A DNA stretch of 64,000 nucleotides, taken from positions 118,006-182,005 of the forward strand of contig JAHZHI010000011.1 of NCBI GenBank assembly GCA_019420345.1, written 5' to 3'. Both the position numbers and the translations under genes were made by a program. Of the stretch, positions 22,182-31,620 are shown piece by piece. Each line of letters opens with the position of its first letter. The first letter of the stretch is position 1. The stretch comes from Peptococcaceae bacterium (GTDB taxonomy: Bacteria > Bacillota > Peptococcia > Peptococcales > Peptococcaceae). Under the pieces are notes generated by a model, which was not told the origin of the DNA, ran no database searches, and saw only the letters and a list, made by a program, of their open reading frames with translations.

Positions 22182-24884
22182 TTACTCAGAGAGATAACGC
22201 TGCAAAATGGCAGCCACCTGAGCTCGCGTCGCACACGCTTGAGGTGCTAATGTGTCGTCCGTGACACCCGAAATCAAATGTTCACCAACTGCCCAGGTGA
22301 CCGACTCTTTCGCCCAGTCGCTGACGCTGGCGGCGTCGCTGTAGGTGCTGAGGTCGCCGGTTGCGGTGACATCGAGGCCTTTATACGCGGCGTAGTTGCG
22401 CAGGATGGCGGCCATTTGCTCGCGGGTGATGGCGGCGTTTGGCTGGAAGGTGCCATCGTCGAAGCCGTTGACCACGCCGACGGATGCGGCCCAGTTCACA
22501 GCCTGGGCGTACCAGTCGCCGTCGGCCACGTCGGTGAAGTCACTGCCGCTGGCTGCCGGGCTGCCTTCCAGGCGATGGAGCACGGCCACGAGCATGGCGC
22601 GGCTAAGCGGCGTGTTCGGTTCAAAGGTCGTCGCTGAGGTGCCGGTCATCAGGCCCTGGCTGTAGACGTAGCACACAGGGTCGTAGAACCAGTCGCCCTC
22701 GCGCACATCGGTGAATGGCAGGCTCACAACGCCATGGTTGTGGTCGTCGATGACAATGGCGTACTGGCTGGCGTGGCTGAGGGACAGGGACACGCTGCCA
22801 TCGCTGCCAATTGGCGCCGCCGTTTCAAAGTTCATGGTGCCAGCGTCCTCGTTGAAATGATAGAGATTCGCCCAGTAGCCGGCGTTCTCTGCGCCCAATG
22901 GGGCGGTCAGGGTCATGGTGAAGCCAAAGGCGCCGTCGTGGGCCAGGGTGATCTGCACACTGCTGCGCTCGCCAGTGATGGCGTTGACCACCTCCACCGG
23001 GATGCCGTCGCTGTTCATGGTCACACCCATGTCGATGTCGGTGAAATCGGCGTCCTCAGAAATGTCGCTGCCGTTCACCGTCCAGGACACACCGTCGCCC
23101 AAGTCAATGACCAGGGTCACGTCCTTGCCAGCGAGGGTTTCAAACACTTCCTTGTCCAGCTTGGTGCTGCCGCTGGAAAGATCCACAGTCACCGTCTCGC
23201 CTGGATCCGCAGCCTTAATGGCATCGGTCGTTTCTTCGCTCACCGTTGGCGGATTGTAGGACGGGCGAGATTTTACGGTGAAGCTGGCAGGGATGGTCAC
23301 AGCTGCACCCTCAGTGCCAGTCACTTCGATGTTCTCACTATAGGTTCCCGCAGACAGCCCCGCCTTTGGCTGCACCGTAAAGGTTGCCGTACCATTCACT
23401 GGCAGGCTTGTCGTGGAGAGCGCCCCCACTTCAAAACTGTTGGTGGAAGCTGGCTGGTTCAATGTCAGAGCCCTGTTGCCAGTGTTGGTGAGGGTCACAG
23501 TCTGGGCAGCAGGCTGGGCATAGCCCGTGTACACGCTGCCAAAATCAAGGGTCGTGGTGTCGGCAGTGATGCCGTAAACCGATTCGGTCACCGTCACCAT
23601 GCAGACAGCGTTTTTGCTGCTGTCACTTGCCGCAGCCGCTGTAATGGTGGCTGTTCCCGCACTCACGGCATGGACACTGCCATTACCGTCCACAGTGGCG
23701 ACTGTTGGAGCGCTGCTTGTCCAGAGGATGGTACCATTGGCATCCTCTGGTTCAACAGTGGCTGTCAACTGCTCCGTGTCATTAACATAGAGCGCAAGCG
23801 TGGTCTTATTCAACGCAATGCTTGTCACCGTGGACGCTGCTTGAGCATAGATGGTGGTGTCTTTATCGAATGTTTTTGTTGCTTTATCAATGATCGTGCT
23901 ATATTGGTCGTCTTCAAAGAACATGTAATCATCTGGATATGACGCCAGCGTACTGCCTGCTGTGGTATAGCCATATTGTTCCGTAGTCTCATCATTTTGC
24001 ATTTCAATCGTGATACGGACAGGAGTCTTAGTTGTGACGCCTTCCGGATAATTACTGATTAAAACAGGCCTATCGTTGGAACCTTGTCCCCAAGGCTTTT
24101 CTGTCTGCTCTTCATTCTGCCCTTGGTTCAGCAGCCACGCCACCTCGCCAGATTTGTATTCGCCCTCGGTTTTCTCTGTCGCTTCGCCGCTGCCATCGCC
24201 AATGCCAGTGTCAGCAGTGCCTTTCAGCCAATAACAGTTCGTAATGCTGCCGTCGTTGCGGTTCATCCCGCAGATGCCACCGACATAGATGCCATTGAAA
24301 TTGAAATCGCCACTGTTGTCACAGTTCTTGATGGTGCCCCCACTGTTCATCCCGCAGATGCCACCGACATAGGTGCCGCCGGAGATGTAGCTGCCGGCCA
24401 GGGTGAGGTTTTTCACCATGCCGTCAGTGCCGATAAAGCCAAATAAGCCAGCGTATGTCGCGGTGGAATCATTGATATACAGCCCTTTGATTTCGTATCC
24501 TGCGCCGTCAAAAGTGCCGGTGTAGCGATTGTTGTTATCGCCGATTGGCGTCCATTTGCTGAAAGTAGCGGCAGCACTTTCATTGAGACTGCCATCGCTA
24601 TTCAGCACGCTCTCGTTGATGGTGATGTTATCCGTCAGCACCGCGTTGGCGGCGGTGTTTTGCTGTGTTTCAGTTCCGATAATGGTCGTGTCACCATTGA
24701 CCAGCCCGGCGAACCAATACAGTTCCCCAGCGTCGCTGATTTGATACACACCGTTGCTATCCTGCGCTGGCTGCTTTGGCTCAATGGTTCCTGCCCACGC
24801 TGCCGATGGATGCGTCAGCAGCACAGCGCCGCAGAGCAGGGCCAGGATGAGCAGGCCTTGAATCATTCGTCGTTTTATCATCAT
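22182..24884 (-). CDS. large SLH-anchored surface protein with GLUG, BIG2 and ASH-like domains
   Basis: The protein has 900 residues. A signal peptide covers 1-31 (ends AAWAG). Residues about 100-260 hold GLUG-type repeats (GTYVGGICGMNSGGTIKNC and a sister copy). A BIG2 Ig-like domain lies near 355-435 (SIALNKTTLALYVNDTEQLT), and an ASH/DUF1573-like domain near 440-545 (LDFGSVYTGYAQPAAQTVTL). An unclassified beta region follows, then three SLH repeats at about 725-900 (FTDVREGDWFYDPVCYVYSQ). It is exported and held on the cell wall by the SLH repeats, probably as an adhesin or envelope component. The start is behind AAAGGAGGAAACA. Confidence 0.9.
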   Translation of the reverse strand: MMIKRRMIQGLLILALLCGAVLLTHPSAAWAGTIEPKQPAQDSNGVYQISDAGELYWFAGLVNGDTTIIGTETQQNTAANAVLTDNITINESVLNSDGSLNESAAATFSKWTPIGDNNNRYTGTFDGAGYEIKGLYINDSTATYAGLFGFIGTDGMVKNLTLAGSYISGGTYVGGICGMNSGGTIKNCDNSGDFNFNGIYVGGICGMNRNDGSITNCYWLKGTADTGIGDGSGEATEKTEGEYKSGEVAWLLNQGQNEEQTEKPWGQGSNDRPVLISNYPEGVTTKTPVRITIEMQNDETTEQYGYTTAGSTLASYPDDYMFFEDDQYSTIIDKATKTFDKDTTIYAQAASTVTSIALNKTTLALYVNDTEQLTATVEPEDANGTILWTSSAPTVATVDGNGSVHAVSAGTATITAAAASDSSKNAVCMVTVTESVYGITADTTTLDFGSVYTGYAQPAAQTVTLTNTGNRALTLNQPASTNSFEVGALSTTSLPVNGTATFTVQPKAGLSAGTYSENIEVTGTEGAAVTIPASFTVKSRPSYNPPTVSEETTDAIKAADPGETVTVDLSSGSTKLDKEVFETLAGKDVTLVIDLGDGVSWTVNGSDISEDADFTDIDMGVTMNSDGIPVEVVNAITGERSSVQITLAHDGAFGFTMTLTAPLGAENAGYWANLYHFNEDAGTMNFETAAPIGSDGSVSLSLSHASQYAIVIDDHNHGVVSLPFTDVREGDWFYDPVCYVYSQGLMTGTSATTFEPNTPLSRAMLVAVLHRLEGSPAASGSDFTDVADGDWYAQAVNWAASVGVVNGFDDGTFQPNAAITREQMAAILRNYAAYKGLDVTATGDLSTYSDAASVSDWAKESVTWAVGEHLISGVTDDTLAPQACATRAQVAAILQRYLSE

Positions 24885-24934
24885 TGTTTCCTCCTTTTAT
24901 GTCATCGTGTGTCGTCGTTGCTTTTCGCCGCGGA

Positions 24935-25279
24935 TCAGGGGCTGCCTCCCTTCCCAGGCGCGCGCGGCAGTCGGCGCCGGGGCGCAGCGGGTGCTGGCGG
25001 GGCGCCCTGGGACGGGTGGCCGCAGGTGCCAAGCAAGGCGCCGGGCTGCAGACGGTAGTGGCGGCAGCTGCCGCAGTCACGGCAGCCGCTGTCGTCAAGG
25101 GCGGCGTGGGCGCAGGCGTCTTCCAGGCAGAGCAGCACGCGCCGCCCAGCCGGCGTGTGGCGCGGGTGCGCAATGAGGTCCGGATAGAGCGGCAGCCAGC
25201 ACCGGCTGCGAGCGTCCCAGCGCTCGCCAATGAGCAGACGCGCTCCTTCCACGTTCTGCCGCCGATAGCGTGTCAACAT
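24935..25279 (-). CDS. cysteine-rich hypothetical protein upstream of the SLH gene
   Basis: The protein has 114 residues from ATG 25279, nine bases after AAAGGAG (an ATG at 25288 is too close to that site). It is Arg/Pro-rich with six or so cysteines clustered in LCLEDACAHA, GCRDCGSCRHY and GTCGH, suggestive of a metal-binding knuckle. The C-terminus is Pro/Arg-rich and low in complexity. It ends 50 bases before the SLH gene, so they may be co-transcribed. No family recognised. The leader region 25290-25470 contains a hairpin (GCAAAGCC/GGCTTTGC) and no other gene. Confidence 0.5.
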   Translation of the reverse strand: MLTRYRRQNVEGARLLIGERWDARSRCWLPLYPDLIAHPRHTPAGRRVLLCLEDACAHAALDDSGCRDCGSCRHYRLQPGALLGTCGHPSQGAPPAPAAPRRRLPRAPGKGGSP

Positions 25280-25476
25280 GGCGGTCATCTCCTTTGGCAG
25301 GAATGATTATTCTTCATTGTACCAAAGAAAAAAACACCTGGGTATCAGCCGTTTTGGGGCCAAAAAGTATGAGTGCCCCGCAAAGCCGCACCCAGACTGG
25401 CTTTGCGCGGACGGCTGCCGGCAAATTTTTTTCAATTTATTTGCAGAGCCTGCGCAAGTGATGGATAAAACGTAAA

Positions 25477-25500
25477 AAAGCACCGCTTTTCGCGGTGCTT
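25477..25500 (-). terminator. terminator of the first ASST gene
   Basis: AAGCACCGC pairs with GCGGTGCTT; leftward it is followed by TTTTTTACG. It lies 17 bases beyond the ASST stop. Confidence 0.85.
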
Positions 25501-25517
25501 CAAACAGGGCGCTGCCC

Positions 25518-26942
25518 TCAGTCTTCTTCAATCGTCAGGCAGAAGCCGGAAACGTCGCCGTAGCCTTCGGTGCCTTCAACGGTGGTGAAGCGGCGGAATT
25601 CTTTGCTCTTGGCACCCGGGAGACGATAGTCTTCAATGTTGATCGGCGCAATGGCCACTTCTTCCGGTGGTTCAACCTGTGGCACGTAGCTGTATGGGTA
25701 ACGATAGGCACGGTAAACCATGTTGGTGGTGATGTGGGTGCCGAAGTATGGGCTGATGTATTCCCAGACGATTTCGTGGTCTGGTGTCACTTCCAGCAGG
25801 CGGCCGTCTTCCCCTTCGGTGATGAGGGTGTTGCCGTTTGGCAGGCGCTGAGCGCTGGAAATGTAGCAGCTGTAGAAGTGGTCGGCGATGAATGGCTGCA
25901 TGTAGCCGAGGTCCATTGGGCGGCACTGCCACACGATCTCCATGGTGACCGGGTTGAGCTCGATCACGCGGGAATAATCGCGGTGGGCGTTGTTGTTGCC
26001 GGTTGGCGCTGCAGGGTTTGGCGCGCCGTAGCCGGCCCAGCCGCCGTTGTCAAAAATGAGGATGTTGCCAGCGCCAGGCAAGCCCTGAGGAATCATGTGG
26101 GCGTGGTGCTGGCCGATGATCTGACCGATCTCTTTGGCTTTGCCGGTGCTGTAGTCTGGGCCGAGTTTCCAGACGAGTTTGCCGGTCTTTTTGTCGAGAA
26201 TGGCGATGATGTTGGTGGCGCGGCCGTCGAAGATGATGTTGTCCGGATGGAAGCGTTCGTCACCGGCATCGTACCATTTGTTTGGCCCCAGCACGCTCAT
26301 GCAGTTGATGTGCATCCAGTCGCCAAGGCCATTGGACACCAGGTTTGGATTGCGGGCGATGGTGTTTTTAGCGGCTTCGTCAAAGCCCAGTTCATCGAAA
26401 TGGTCATGAATGCACCAATCCCAAACGATGTTGCCGTCCCAGTCGACCTCAATCATGCGGTCGCTGATGAGTTTATGCAGGGAAATCTCCGGCACAACCA
26501 CATCGGTGTGGGTGAGGATCAAGGTGTTGCCGCTGTCGATTTTGGCGTCCATCCCTGGCACATAGTAGCCAACTGGGTTGCCTTCGCGCTGGTAATCATG
26601 GTGCTGGCGCGCCATCCACTGTGGTTCGTAGCCAGGATCTTCGATGTACTGGTTTTTCTTAAATTCCCAGCGCACCTTGCCTTCCCAGTCCACCTGCACA
26701 ACGTCCTTGTAATCCTGCCAGCCATAGGTGCTGTTGCGCTGGCCGCGGCAGCCAAAGACGTCGCCGTTTGGCAGGAGCTTGTTTGGAAAGCCTTCGAGGT
26801 TGTGCCAGTGATTGACCACGCCGCCGTTCATATCAATGAGCGTCGCGCCGTGTTCGTTGGCCTGAAACAGGGTGTAGCCGTTGAAGCATTTGTCCGGTTT
26901 GTAAATGATGGTGCCTGTTGGGTGAATGGATGGTGTTCCCAT
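25518..26942 (-). CDS. arylsulfotransferase (ASST)-family beta-propeller protein, copy 1
   Basis: The 474-residue protein belongs to the ASST family, which moves a sulfuryl group between phenolic compounds through a histidine intermediate. Propeller signatures are DMNGGVVNHWHN, WMARQHHDYQREGNPVGYYV, GNILIFDNGGWAGYG and SSAQRLPNGNTLITEGEDG. Unlike periplasmic E. coli AssT it has no signal peptide, so it is probably cytoplasmic. Near the C-terminus it reads RAYRYPY, where copy 3 has RAHRYP. It is very similar in length and sequence to copy 2 (44786). RBS AAAGGAGG. Substrate unknown; a DASS transporter remnant and set 1 genes lie upstream. Confidence 0.85.
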   Translation of the reverse strand: MGTPSIHPTGTIIYKPDKCFNGYTLFQANEHGATLIDMNGGVVNHWHNLEGFPNKLLPNGDVFGCRGQRNSTYGWQDYKDVVQVDWEGKVRWEFKKNQYIEDPGYEPQWMARQHHDYQREGNPVGYYVPGMDAKIDSGNTLILTHTDVVVPEISLHKLISDRMIEVDWDGNIVWDWCIHDHFDELGFDEAAKNTIARNPNLVSNGLGDWMHINCMSVLGPNKWYDAGDERFHPDNIIFDGRATNIIAILDKKTGKLVWKLGPDYSTGKAKEIGQIIGQHHAHMIPQGLPGAGNILIFDNGGWAGYGAPNPAAPTGNNNAHRDYSRVIELNPVTMEIVWQCRPMDLGYMQPFIADHFYSCYISSAQRLPNGNTLITEGEDGRLLEVTPDHEIVWEYISPYFGTHITTNMVYRAYRYPYSYVPQVEPPEEVAIAPINIEDYRLPGAKSKEFRRFTTVEGTEGYGDVSGFCLTIEED

Positions 26943-27048
26943 GATGATTCCTCCTTTAAAATGGTTGTGTGCTGCAGGTGATTATTTATTTATATTATAG
27001 CATCATTCAATGAACTTCGAAACGCTTTAAAGTCCTTTTATAGATAAA

Positions 27049-27078
27049 AGCGCCTGCTGCTTTTAAGCAGCAAGCGCT
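27049..27078 (-). terminator. terminator after the transporter remnant
   Basis: AGCGCCTGCTGCTT pairs with AAGCAGCAAGCGCT with a 2-base loop and a T-rich leftward flank. It lies just past the stop of the DASS remnant at 27086 and probably belonged to that gene. Confidence 0.75.
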
Positions 27079-27085
27079 CGGATCA

Positions 27086-27118
27086 TTAAACCATAAGCAT
27101 TTTCGCCAGTGGGTAGAA
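27086..27118 (-). pseudogene. 3-prime remnant of a DASS transporter gene
   Basis: The minus strand reads FYPLAKMLMV then TAA, almost the same as the end of the transporter at 33480 (GYPLAKMLML). Homology stops abruptly at about 27118, where the restriction-modification island begins. With the terminator that follows it, this marks a former transporter gene directly upstream of the first ASST gene. The 17-base identity AGCATTTTCGCCAGTGG is shared with 33490-33506. Confidence 0.6.
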
Positions 27119-27194
27119 AAGAATTATTTAATAAACCAATTTATGACTCATTTTAAATGGCATCTTCAAACACCATCCCTATTTAATTGTATCA

Positions 27195-30089
27195 TCACTC
27201 TGTCAGACTCAAGAAACCTTGCACAAACGCACCTGGAAATAAAAATTTCTTCTCACTACGTCCAAACGCTACAACAATCAATCCATCGCTGATGGCCTTA
27301 ACCGTTCCTACGCCAAAAGCTTTGTGCCTTACCTGACTGCCCAGCTGAACAAGTGAAAGATCAACATCTTCCTCCTCTTTTGGTTGAACCGGTGTTGGTA
27401 CAGGCGGCACATATTTTGATTGTTCGATATGTGCTTTATAAGACATTGGTTTCTCTGCAACCATTTTACTATCCTGAACCAATTTCTTTTCGTTCGTAGA
27501 CTTTCTCCGTTCTGTAAAATCTACAACAGCTGCCGCCACGGATAAATCATCGATCGCCTCCGCCGCGTCCATCGACGCCTGCTGCAATGAAAACATTCTA
27601 TTATAATCTTCATCGCTGATAACAGTGTCCCAGCCACCACGTTCTTCGCCTTCGTGACGGTTAATGCCTGTGTAACTCAAACTAGTATCCTCGTAACGCT
27701 TAAACTTGTAAACCGCATCATTCATCAAGGAATCATTGAACACGCCCAACGATACCAGAAGTTCAAATTCCTTCACATCCAACCCAGTCACCTTCTTAAA
27801 AAGCCCTGGCTCCAACTGAGTGATGACGTCCTTCAGACAGCGCTCTCGATAATCGGTCAAATACATAAAAACAGGAATACGAGTGGCAAACTTAATCAAT
27901 TTTTCCTGAATTTGTTTGCGCTTGGACTTGTATTCTTTTTCTTCCTCAGAAAGCACCTTCTTTTCTTTCGGGGTAAGCTTTTCTTTTCCCTCTTTTTTCG
28001 CTTTTTTGACAGCTTCTGATTTATTGATGATGGTTTGAATATCCTCGTTCAGGCTGCGAAACCCTTCTATTTTCATCAAGGCGTCCATAGCCGCCTGATT
28101 CGCCATCAGACGCGACAACGTTTCATTGTCCACATTGACAAGTAACGCGCTTTCCCAACGTTTGGCAAGCAGGGTAGCTGAGGTGCCTGCCATCGCAATG
28201 TCCAGCACTTCCCCGGCATTGATCTGTCGCATGGTACTGCCGTCGTAAGCAATGACTGGAAGAAAATGGATAAACTCTGCCACTTTCTTTTCTGGATTGT
28301 TTTCATCAATGTTCAAACGACAGCTGTAATCAGAAATTTGTTTCAGCGCACGATCAAGAGCAAAATCGAAAACGTAACACTCTTTTTTTATAATCTCCTT
28401 CTTGCCGCCATCTGTAATGATTTCCCATGGACTTTGCACCCGAAACGCCGCCTGAAAATAGGTTTCTGGGCTAGACAGATTGCGCAGCATAAAAATACCT
28501 GTCCACGGTTTAACGGTCACACCAGTGGTCAATTTGCCGCAGGAGAGAGTAATCGTCTTGCTTTCCAATGGGTCACACATGGATTTCAACACCGGTTCCA
28601 GAGCCGCTGCACCAATTCCAGCACTCGCACCCGCACAGACGTTGATGTTGTAATCATGGTAGAAAGCATTCTGCTTTTGTATCAGCAGATTTTTCATCGC
28701 ATAGCAGGATGCCACATTGGGCAAAAACCACAGCGTGTGCTGCAGCACATTCAGCAGTCGCACATCAGCATACGGCATGGCGGGTTTTTTTGCCCCCAGC
28801 TTCAAATCATCCACACTGGTTTCCAGATAAGCGCCTCGAATCAGATCTAGCCATTTTTGCACCTCATTTTCATACTTAAACCGAGCATTTTCGCCTTTTC
28901 CATCTGCGGAAAAAAACAAGTTTAAATCAAATTCGTTGAACTCACCCTGTATCGCGATCCGACGAATGCTGTCCGGAATACGGTAAGTCATCATCACCAT
29001 GCGAGGCAGTGCCGCATAAGGATTGCCGTCACCCTGCCAGTTTTCCTTTGCCCGCTGTTCATCCGAGTATGTCCAGTTATAAATCTGATCCTCGATAAAC
29101 TCACCGGAATTCAACGCACGAAACGGCGTCCCCGACAGATACAGATAATACATGGTTGTGATGGGAAGAAACGTTTCATCGCAGGCATTGCCGCGATCAT
29201 ATTGGTCTAAGTTTACACTATCATAACTGTCCTCGTCCTCCTGCTCAAACAGCTTTTTAGCATTTTCCTTCCACGCACCAAAGTGATACTCATCAAAGAT
29301 AACCAAGTCCCAATTGGTAGAATGGACCCACTCATTTTTCGCTTTGATGCCACCAGTGTCCCTGTTCACCCCCAAATAATCCTGAAATGACCCAAAGCAA
29401 ACAATCGGACGATCTTTGTCCGCTGTCTCATAGGTCAGCTCAGTATTTCGACTGATGAACTGCCAGCCCTCAAAATCGATGTGACTGTTCAAATCCTCCT
29501 GCCATGCGCTGACGACAGCCGGCTTAAAGGTCAGCACCAAAACTCGTTTCAATCCCATTCGCTTAGCCAGTTGATACGCTGCAAACGTTTTGCCGAAACG
29601 CATCTTGCAGTTCCACAAAAACTTAGGATAGCGGGCCGCCTCTTCCGCGTAAGCACTACGGAAATAACGTTCCGTCTTTTCCACCGCTTCCTGTTGTTCT
29701 GGACGCATAGAAAAACTGTTGACACGGTTTTCCACGTTGGCGGTGCGATGTTTGACCGCCAGCACTGCCGCCCGCACATCATCCACCGTACAACGAAACC
29801 ACTCGCCGCCCATGTTTGTTATTTTCTTGCGTTTCAAAACCTGGTGAACATCATGGTCAGTGAACGAGGAACCATCTGGATACATGGCACTTTCCCGATA
29901 GAGAATACGATAGGGCACACTGCCGTCCGGTCGTTTGGTAGGATACTGCTGAGCAACACGCTTGTCCACATCAATGGCAGTATATCCCACCTTCAAAAGC
30001 CCTTGATACTGCGGATTGGTGTCTTCGTAGGCGTAAATCATCGGATGAGCATCTGGGCGTTGAGGAAAGAACTCACTTGGCACTGCCAT
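27195..30089 (-). CDS. GIY-YIG nuclease / SF2 helicase / Tudor-like fusion of a restriction system
   Basis: The protein has 964 residues from ATG 30089. The N-terminal domain (about 15-95: MIYAYEDTNP, LLKVGYTAIDVDKRV) resembles the T5orf172/GIY-YIG nuclease family. A superfamily 2 helicase follows: motif I MRFGKTFA (164-171), motif II DEYH (266-269), motif III LSGTPF (318-323). A Lys/Glu-rich coiled segment lies near 690-740. The last 50 residues (LGSQVRHKAFGVGTVKAISD) match the Tudor-like end of UvrD/PcrA. It probably translocates on and cuts unmodified DNA, guided by the two methylase genes upstream, overlapping the nearer one by 17 bases. Confidence 0.8.
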   Translation of the reverse strand: MAVPSEFFPQRPDAHPMIYAYEDTNPQYQGLLKVGYTAIDVDKRVAQQYPTKRPDGSVPYRILYRESAMYPDGSSFTDHDVHQVLKRKKITNMGGEWFRCTVDDVRAAVLAVKHRTANVENRVNSFSMRPEQQEAVEKTERYFRSAYAEEAARYPKFLWNCKMRFGKTFAAYQLAKRMGLKRVLVLTFKPAVVSAWQEDLNSHIDFEGWQFISRNTELTYETADKDRPIVCFGSFQDYLGVNRDTGGIKAKNEWVHSTNWDLVIFDEYHFGAWKENAKKLFEQEDEDSYDSVNLDQYDRGNACDETFLPITTMYYLYLSGTPFRALNSGEFIEDQIYNWTYSDEQRAKENWQGDGNPYAALPRMVMMTYRIPDSIRRIAIQGEFNEFDLNLFFSADGKGENARFKYENEVQKWLDLIRGAYLETSVDDLKLGAKKPAMPYADVRLLNVLQHTLWFLPNVASCYAMKNLLIQKQNAFYHDYNINVCAGASAGIGAAALEPVLKSMCDPLESKTITLSCGKLTTGVTVKPWTGIFMLRNLSSPETYFQAAFRVQSPWEIITDGGKKEIIKKECYVFDFALDRALKQISDYSCRLNIDENNPEKKVAEFIHFLPVIAYDGSTMRQINAGEVLDIAMAGTSATLLAKRWESALLVNVDNETLSRLMANQAAMDALMKIEGFRSLNEDIQTIINKSEAVKKAKKEGKEKLTPKEKKVLSEEEKEYKSKRKQIQEKLIKFATRIPVFMYLTDYRERCLKDVITQLEPGLFKKVTGLDVKEFELLVSLGVFNDSLMNDAVYKFKRYEDTSLSYTGINRHEGEERGGWDTVISDEDYNRMFSLQQASMDAAEAIDDLSVAAAVVDFTERRKSTNEKKLVQDSKMVAEKPMSYKAHIEQSKYVPPVPTPVQPKEEEDVDLSLVQLGSQVRHKAFGVGTVKAISDGLIVVAFGRSEKKFLFPGAFVQGFLSLTE

Positions 30090-31620
30090 CACCACCCAAC
30101 TCCATTGGTCGAATCATACTTTCGATGAAGGCAATTTCATCGTCTGTTAATCCATATTTTTCGTAGAGTTCCTCATCGTTCCATGGTTTTGAAAAATCCA
30201 ACCAAGGAACAAATATAAAATTATTAATGGAAATATTCATTCCAACCAGTGTCTGTAAAATCATAAAGCGAACAAATTTAGTTCGTAAATAATCAAAACA
30301 ATTTTTTGCTTCATACTTAGAGTCTGTTGGGCACAATACTAAATATGATTGAGTACAGATTTGACCAGGCTCTAAAATCTCCATTCGACTCAACACTCTA
30401 TACATGCCATTTTTATCTGGATTTCCAGCATGTTCACAAGATAACTTCGAAATTAACACTTTATACTTATCAATACTTTCACGATATTTTTTTACTTTAT
30501 TTCTTTCTACAAACCTCCAGCCCTTGCTACTTAATATTTCACAATCATCAAGCGCGATCTTGTCTATATTTCCCTTAAAGGTTGATAAGAAACCATATGG
30601 AGTTTGAGGACTACAGCCACCAGGTGATGATAGCATCTTTTCTTTTTCATTAATAACTTTTTTCACAATTGATACTGCTTCATTTCTTCTTATAAAAATA
30701 TCAAATTCATTCAAATTTCTATCAGCAGTACTAATCTGATGCTTTACAATATTAGAGTAGTTACAAAGCCCATTATAGTCACGTTGCCACAAAAAATAAC
30801 ATATGCCTCCATTTATATCGACTCCAGGAAAACAATCATTTGAATCAATATAATCAACAATTTTTTTTATTCGTTTATCAGATAACATAGTCTTTCTGAA
30901 CTGATTCAAGCCAACTCCACCAGAAAACCATCGCGATGGGATAATCATACTAAGATATCTTGGCTGTAATTTCATTGACTTCTCAACAAATTTTTGATAA
31001 AGGGGAATTGCCCCTAAACCTTTTCCGCTTTCATTTACTGAAAGCTGATAAGGTGGATTACCAATTATTACATCAAATTTCATCTTAAATATCTCCTCCG
31101 GTTTAGTCGTATGGATCCACTCATAAGCATGGGTTTCCAGCTCATCTCCTCGCTCGTATTCGCTCTGAGACGCACCACAAAACACACACTTGCCGTTTTT
31201 CCAGCGATGCTGGGTGCGTTTGTAGCGAATATTCCCGCTGGTGTCCTCAAAAAGCGTGATGGAATACTTACTGTTGGGATATTTTGAGCAATACACACTG
31301 CGCCGTGAGAGCAAACTGGTTAACTCAGTGATAGCAATACCATACAGCTGCTTATGAAAAATATGATCAATACGTTCCTGCAGATCAGGGATTTCTTCTT
31401 GTAAGCCCACAATCAATCGTTTAGCAATTTCTCGCAGGAACACGCCAGATTTACAGGCTGGGTCAAGAAAAGTGGCGCTGCTATCATGCCACAATTCTTC
31501 CGGCAACATGTCCAGCATTTTATTTGCCACTTCAGGCGGCGTGAACACTTCGTCATTACTAAGATTGGCCAGACAATTGAGGACGTCCGGATTATACATG
31601 TTGCTGTAAAAATCACTCAT
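30073..31620 (-). CDS. Eco57I-type adenine DNA methyltransferase with recognition domain
   Basis: The 515-residue protein has SAM-binding motif I FLDPACKSGVFLREIAKRL (51-69), catalytic motif IV GNPPYQLS (N188-Y191) of N6-adenine methylases, and a zinc knuckle CVFCGASQ near 145. The C-terminal 300 residues, presumably the target recognition domain, are encoded by markedly AT-richer DNA than the rest. The start has AGGAGGGTGCAGG. It overlaps the upstream half-methylase by 8 bases and the helicase-nuclease by 17, a tight three-gene operon. It protects host DNA and probably supplies sequence specificity. Confidence 0.85.
   Translation of the reverse strand: MSDFYSNMYNPDVLNCLANLSNDEVFTPPEVANKMLDMLPEELWHDSSATFLDPACKSGVFLREIAKRLIVGLQEEIPDLQERIDHIFHKQLYGIAITELTSLLSRRSVYCSKYPNSKYSITLFEDTSGNIRYKRTQHRWKNGKCVFCGASQSEYERGDELETHAYEWIHTTKPEEIFKMKFDVIIGNPPYQLSVNESGKGLGAIPLYQKFVEKSMKLQPRYLSMIIPSRWFSGGVGLNQFRKTMLSDKRIKKIVDYIDSNDCFPGVDINGGICYFLWQRDYNGLCNYSNIVKHQISTADRNLNEFDIFIRRNEAVSIVKKVINEKEKMLSSPGGCSPQTPYGFLSTFKGNIDKIALDDCEILSSKGWRFVERNKVKKYRESIDKYKVLISKLSCEHAGNPDKNGMYRVLSRMEILEPGQICTQSYLVLCPTDSKYEAKNCFDYLRTKFVRFMILQTLVGMNISINNFIFVPWLDFSKPWNDEELYEKYGLTDDEIAFIESMIRPMELGGDGSAK

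Noticed and set aside
22734..23942. 402-codon open frame opposite the SLH gene
   Set aside because: No ribosome site, composition typical of an antisense shadow, and the minus-strand protein has signal peptide, BIG2 and SLH domains.
25734..26981. 415-codon open frame opposite the first ASST gene
   Set aside because: An equivalent shadow occurs opposite ASST copy 2 (44738-46042), as expected from the shared codons of the real genes.
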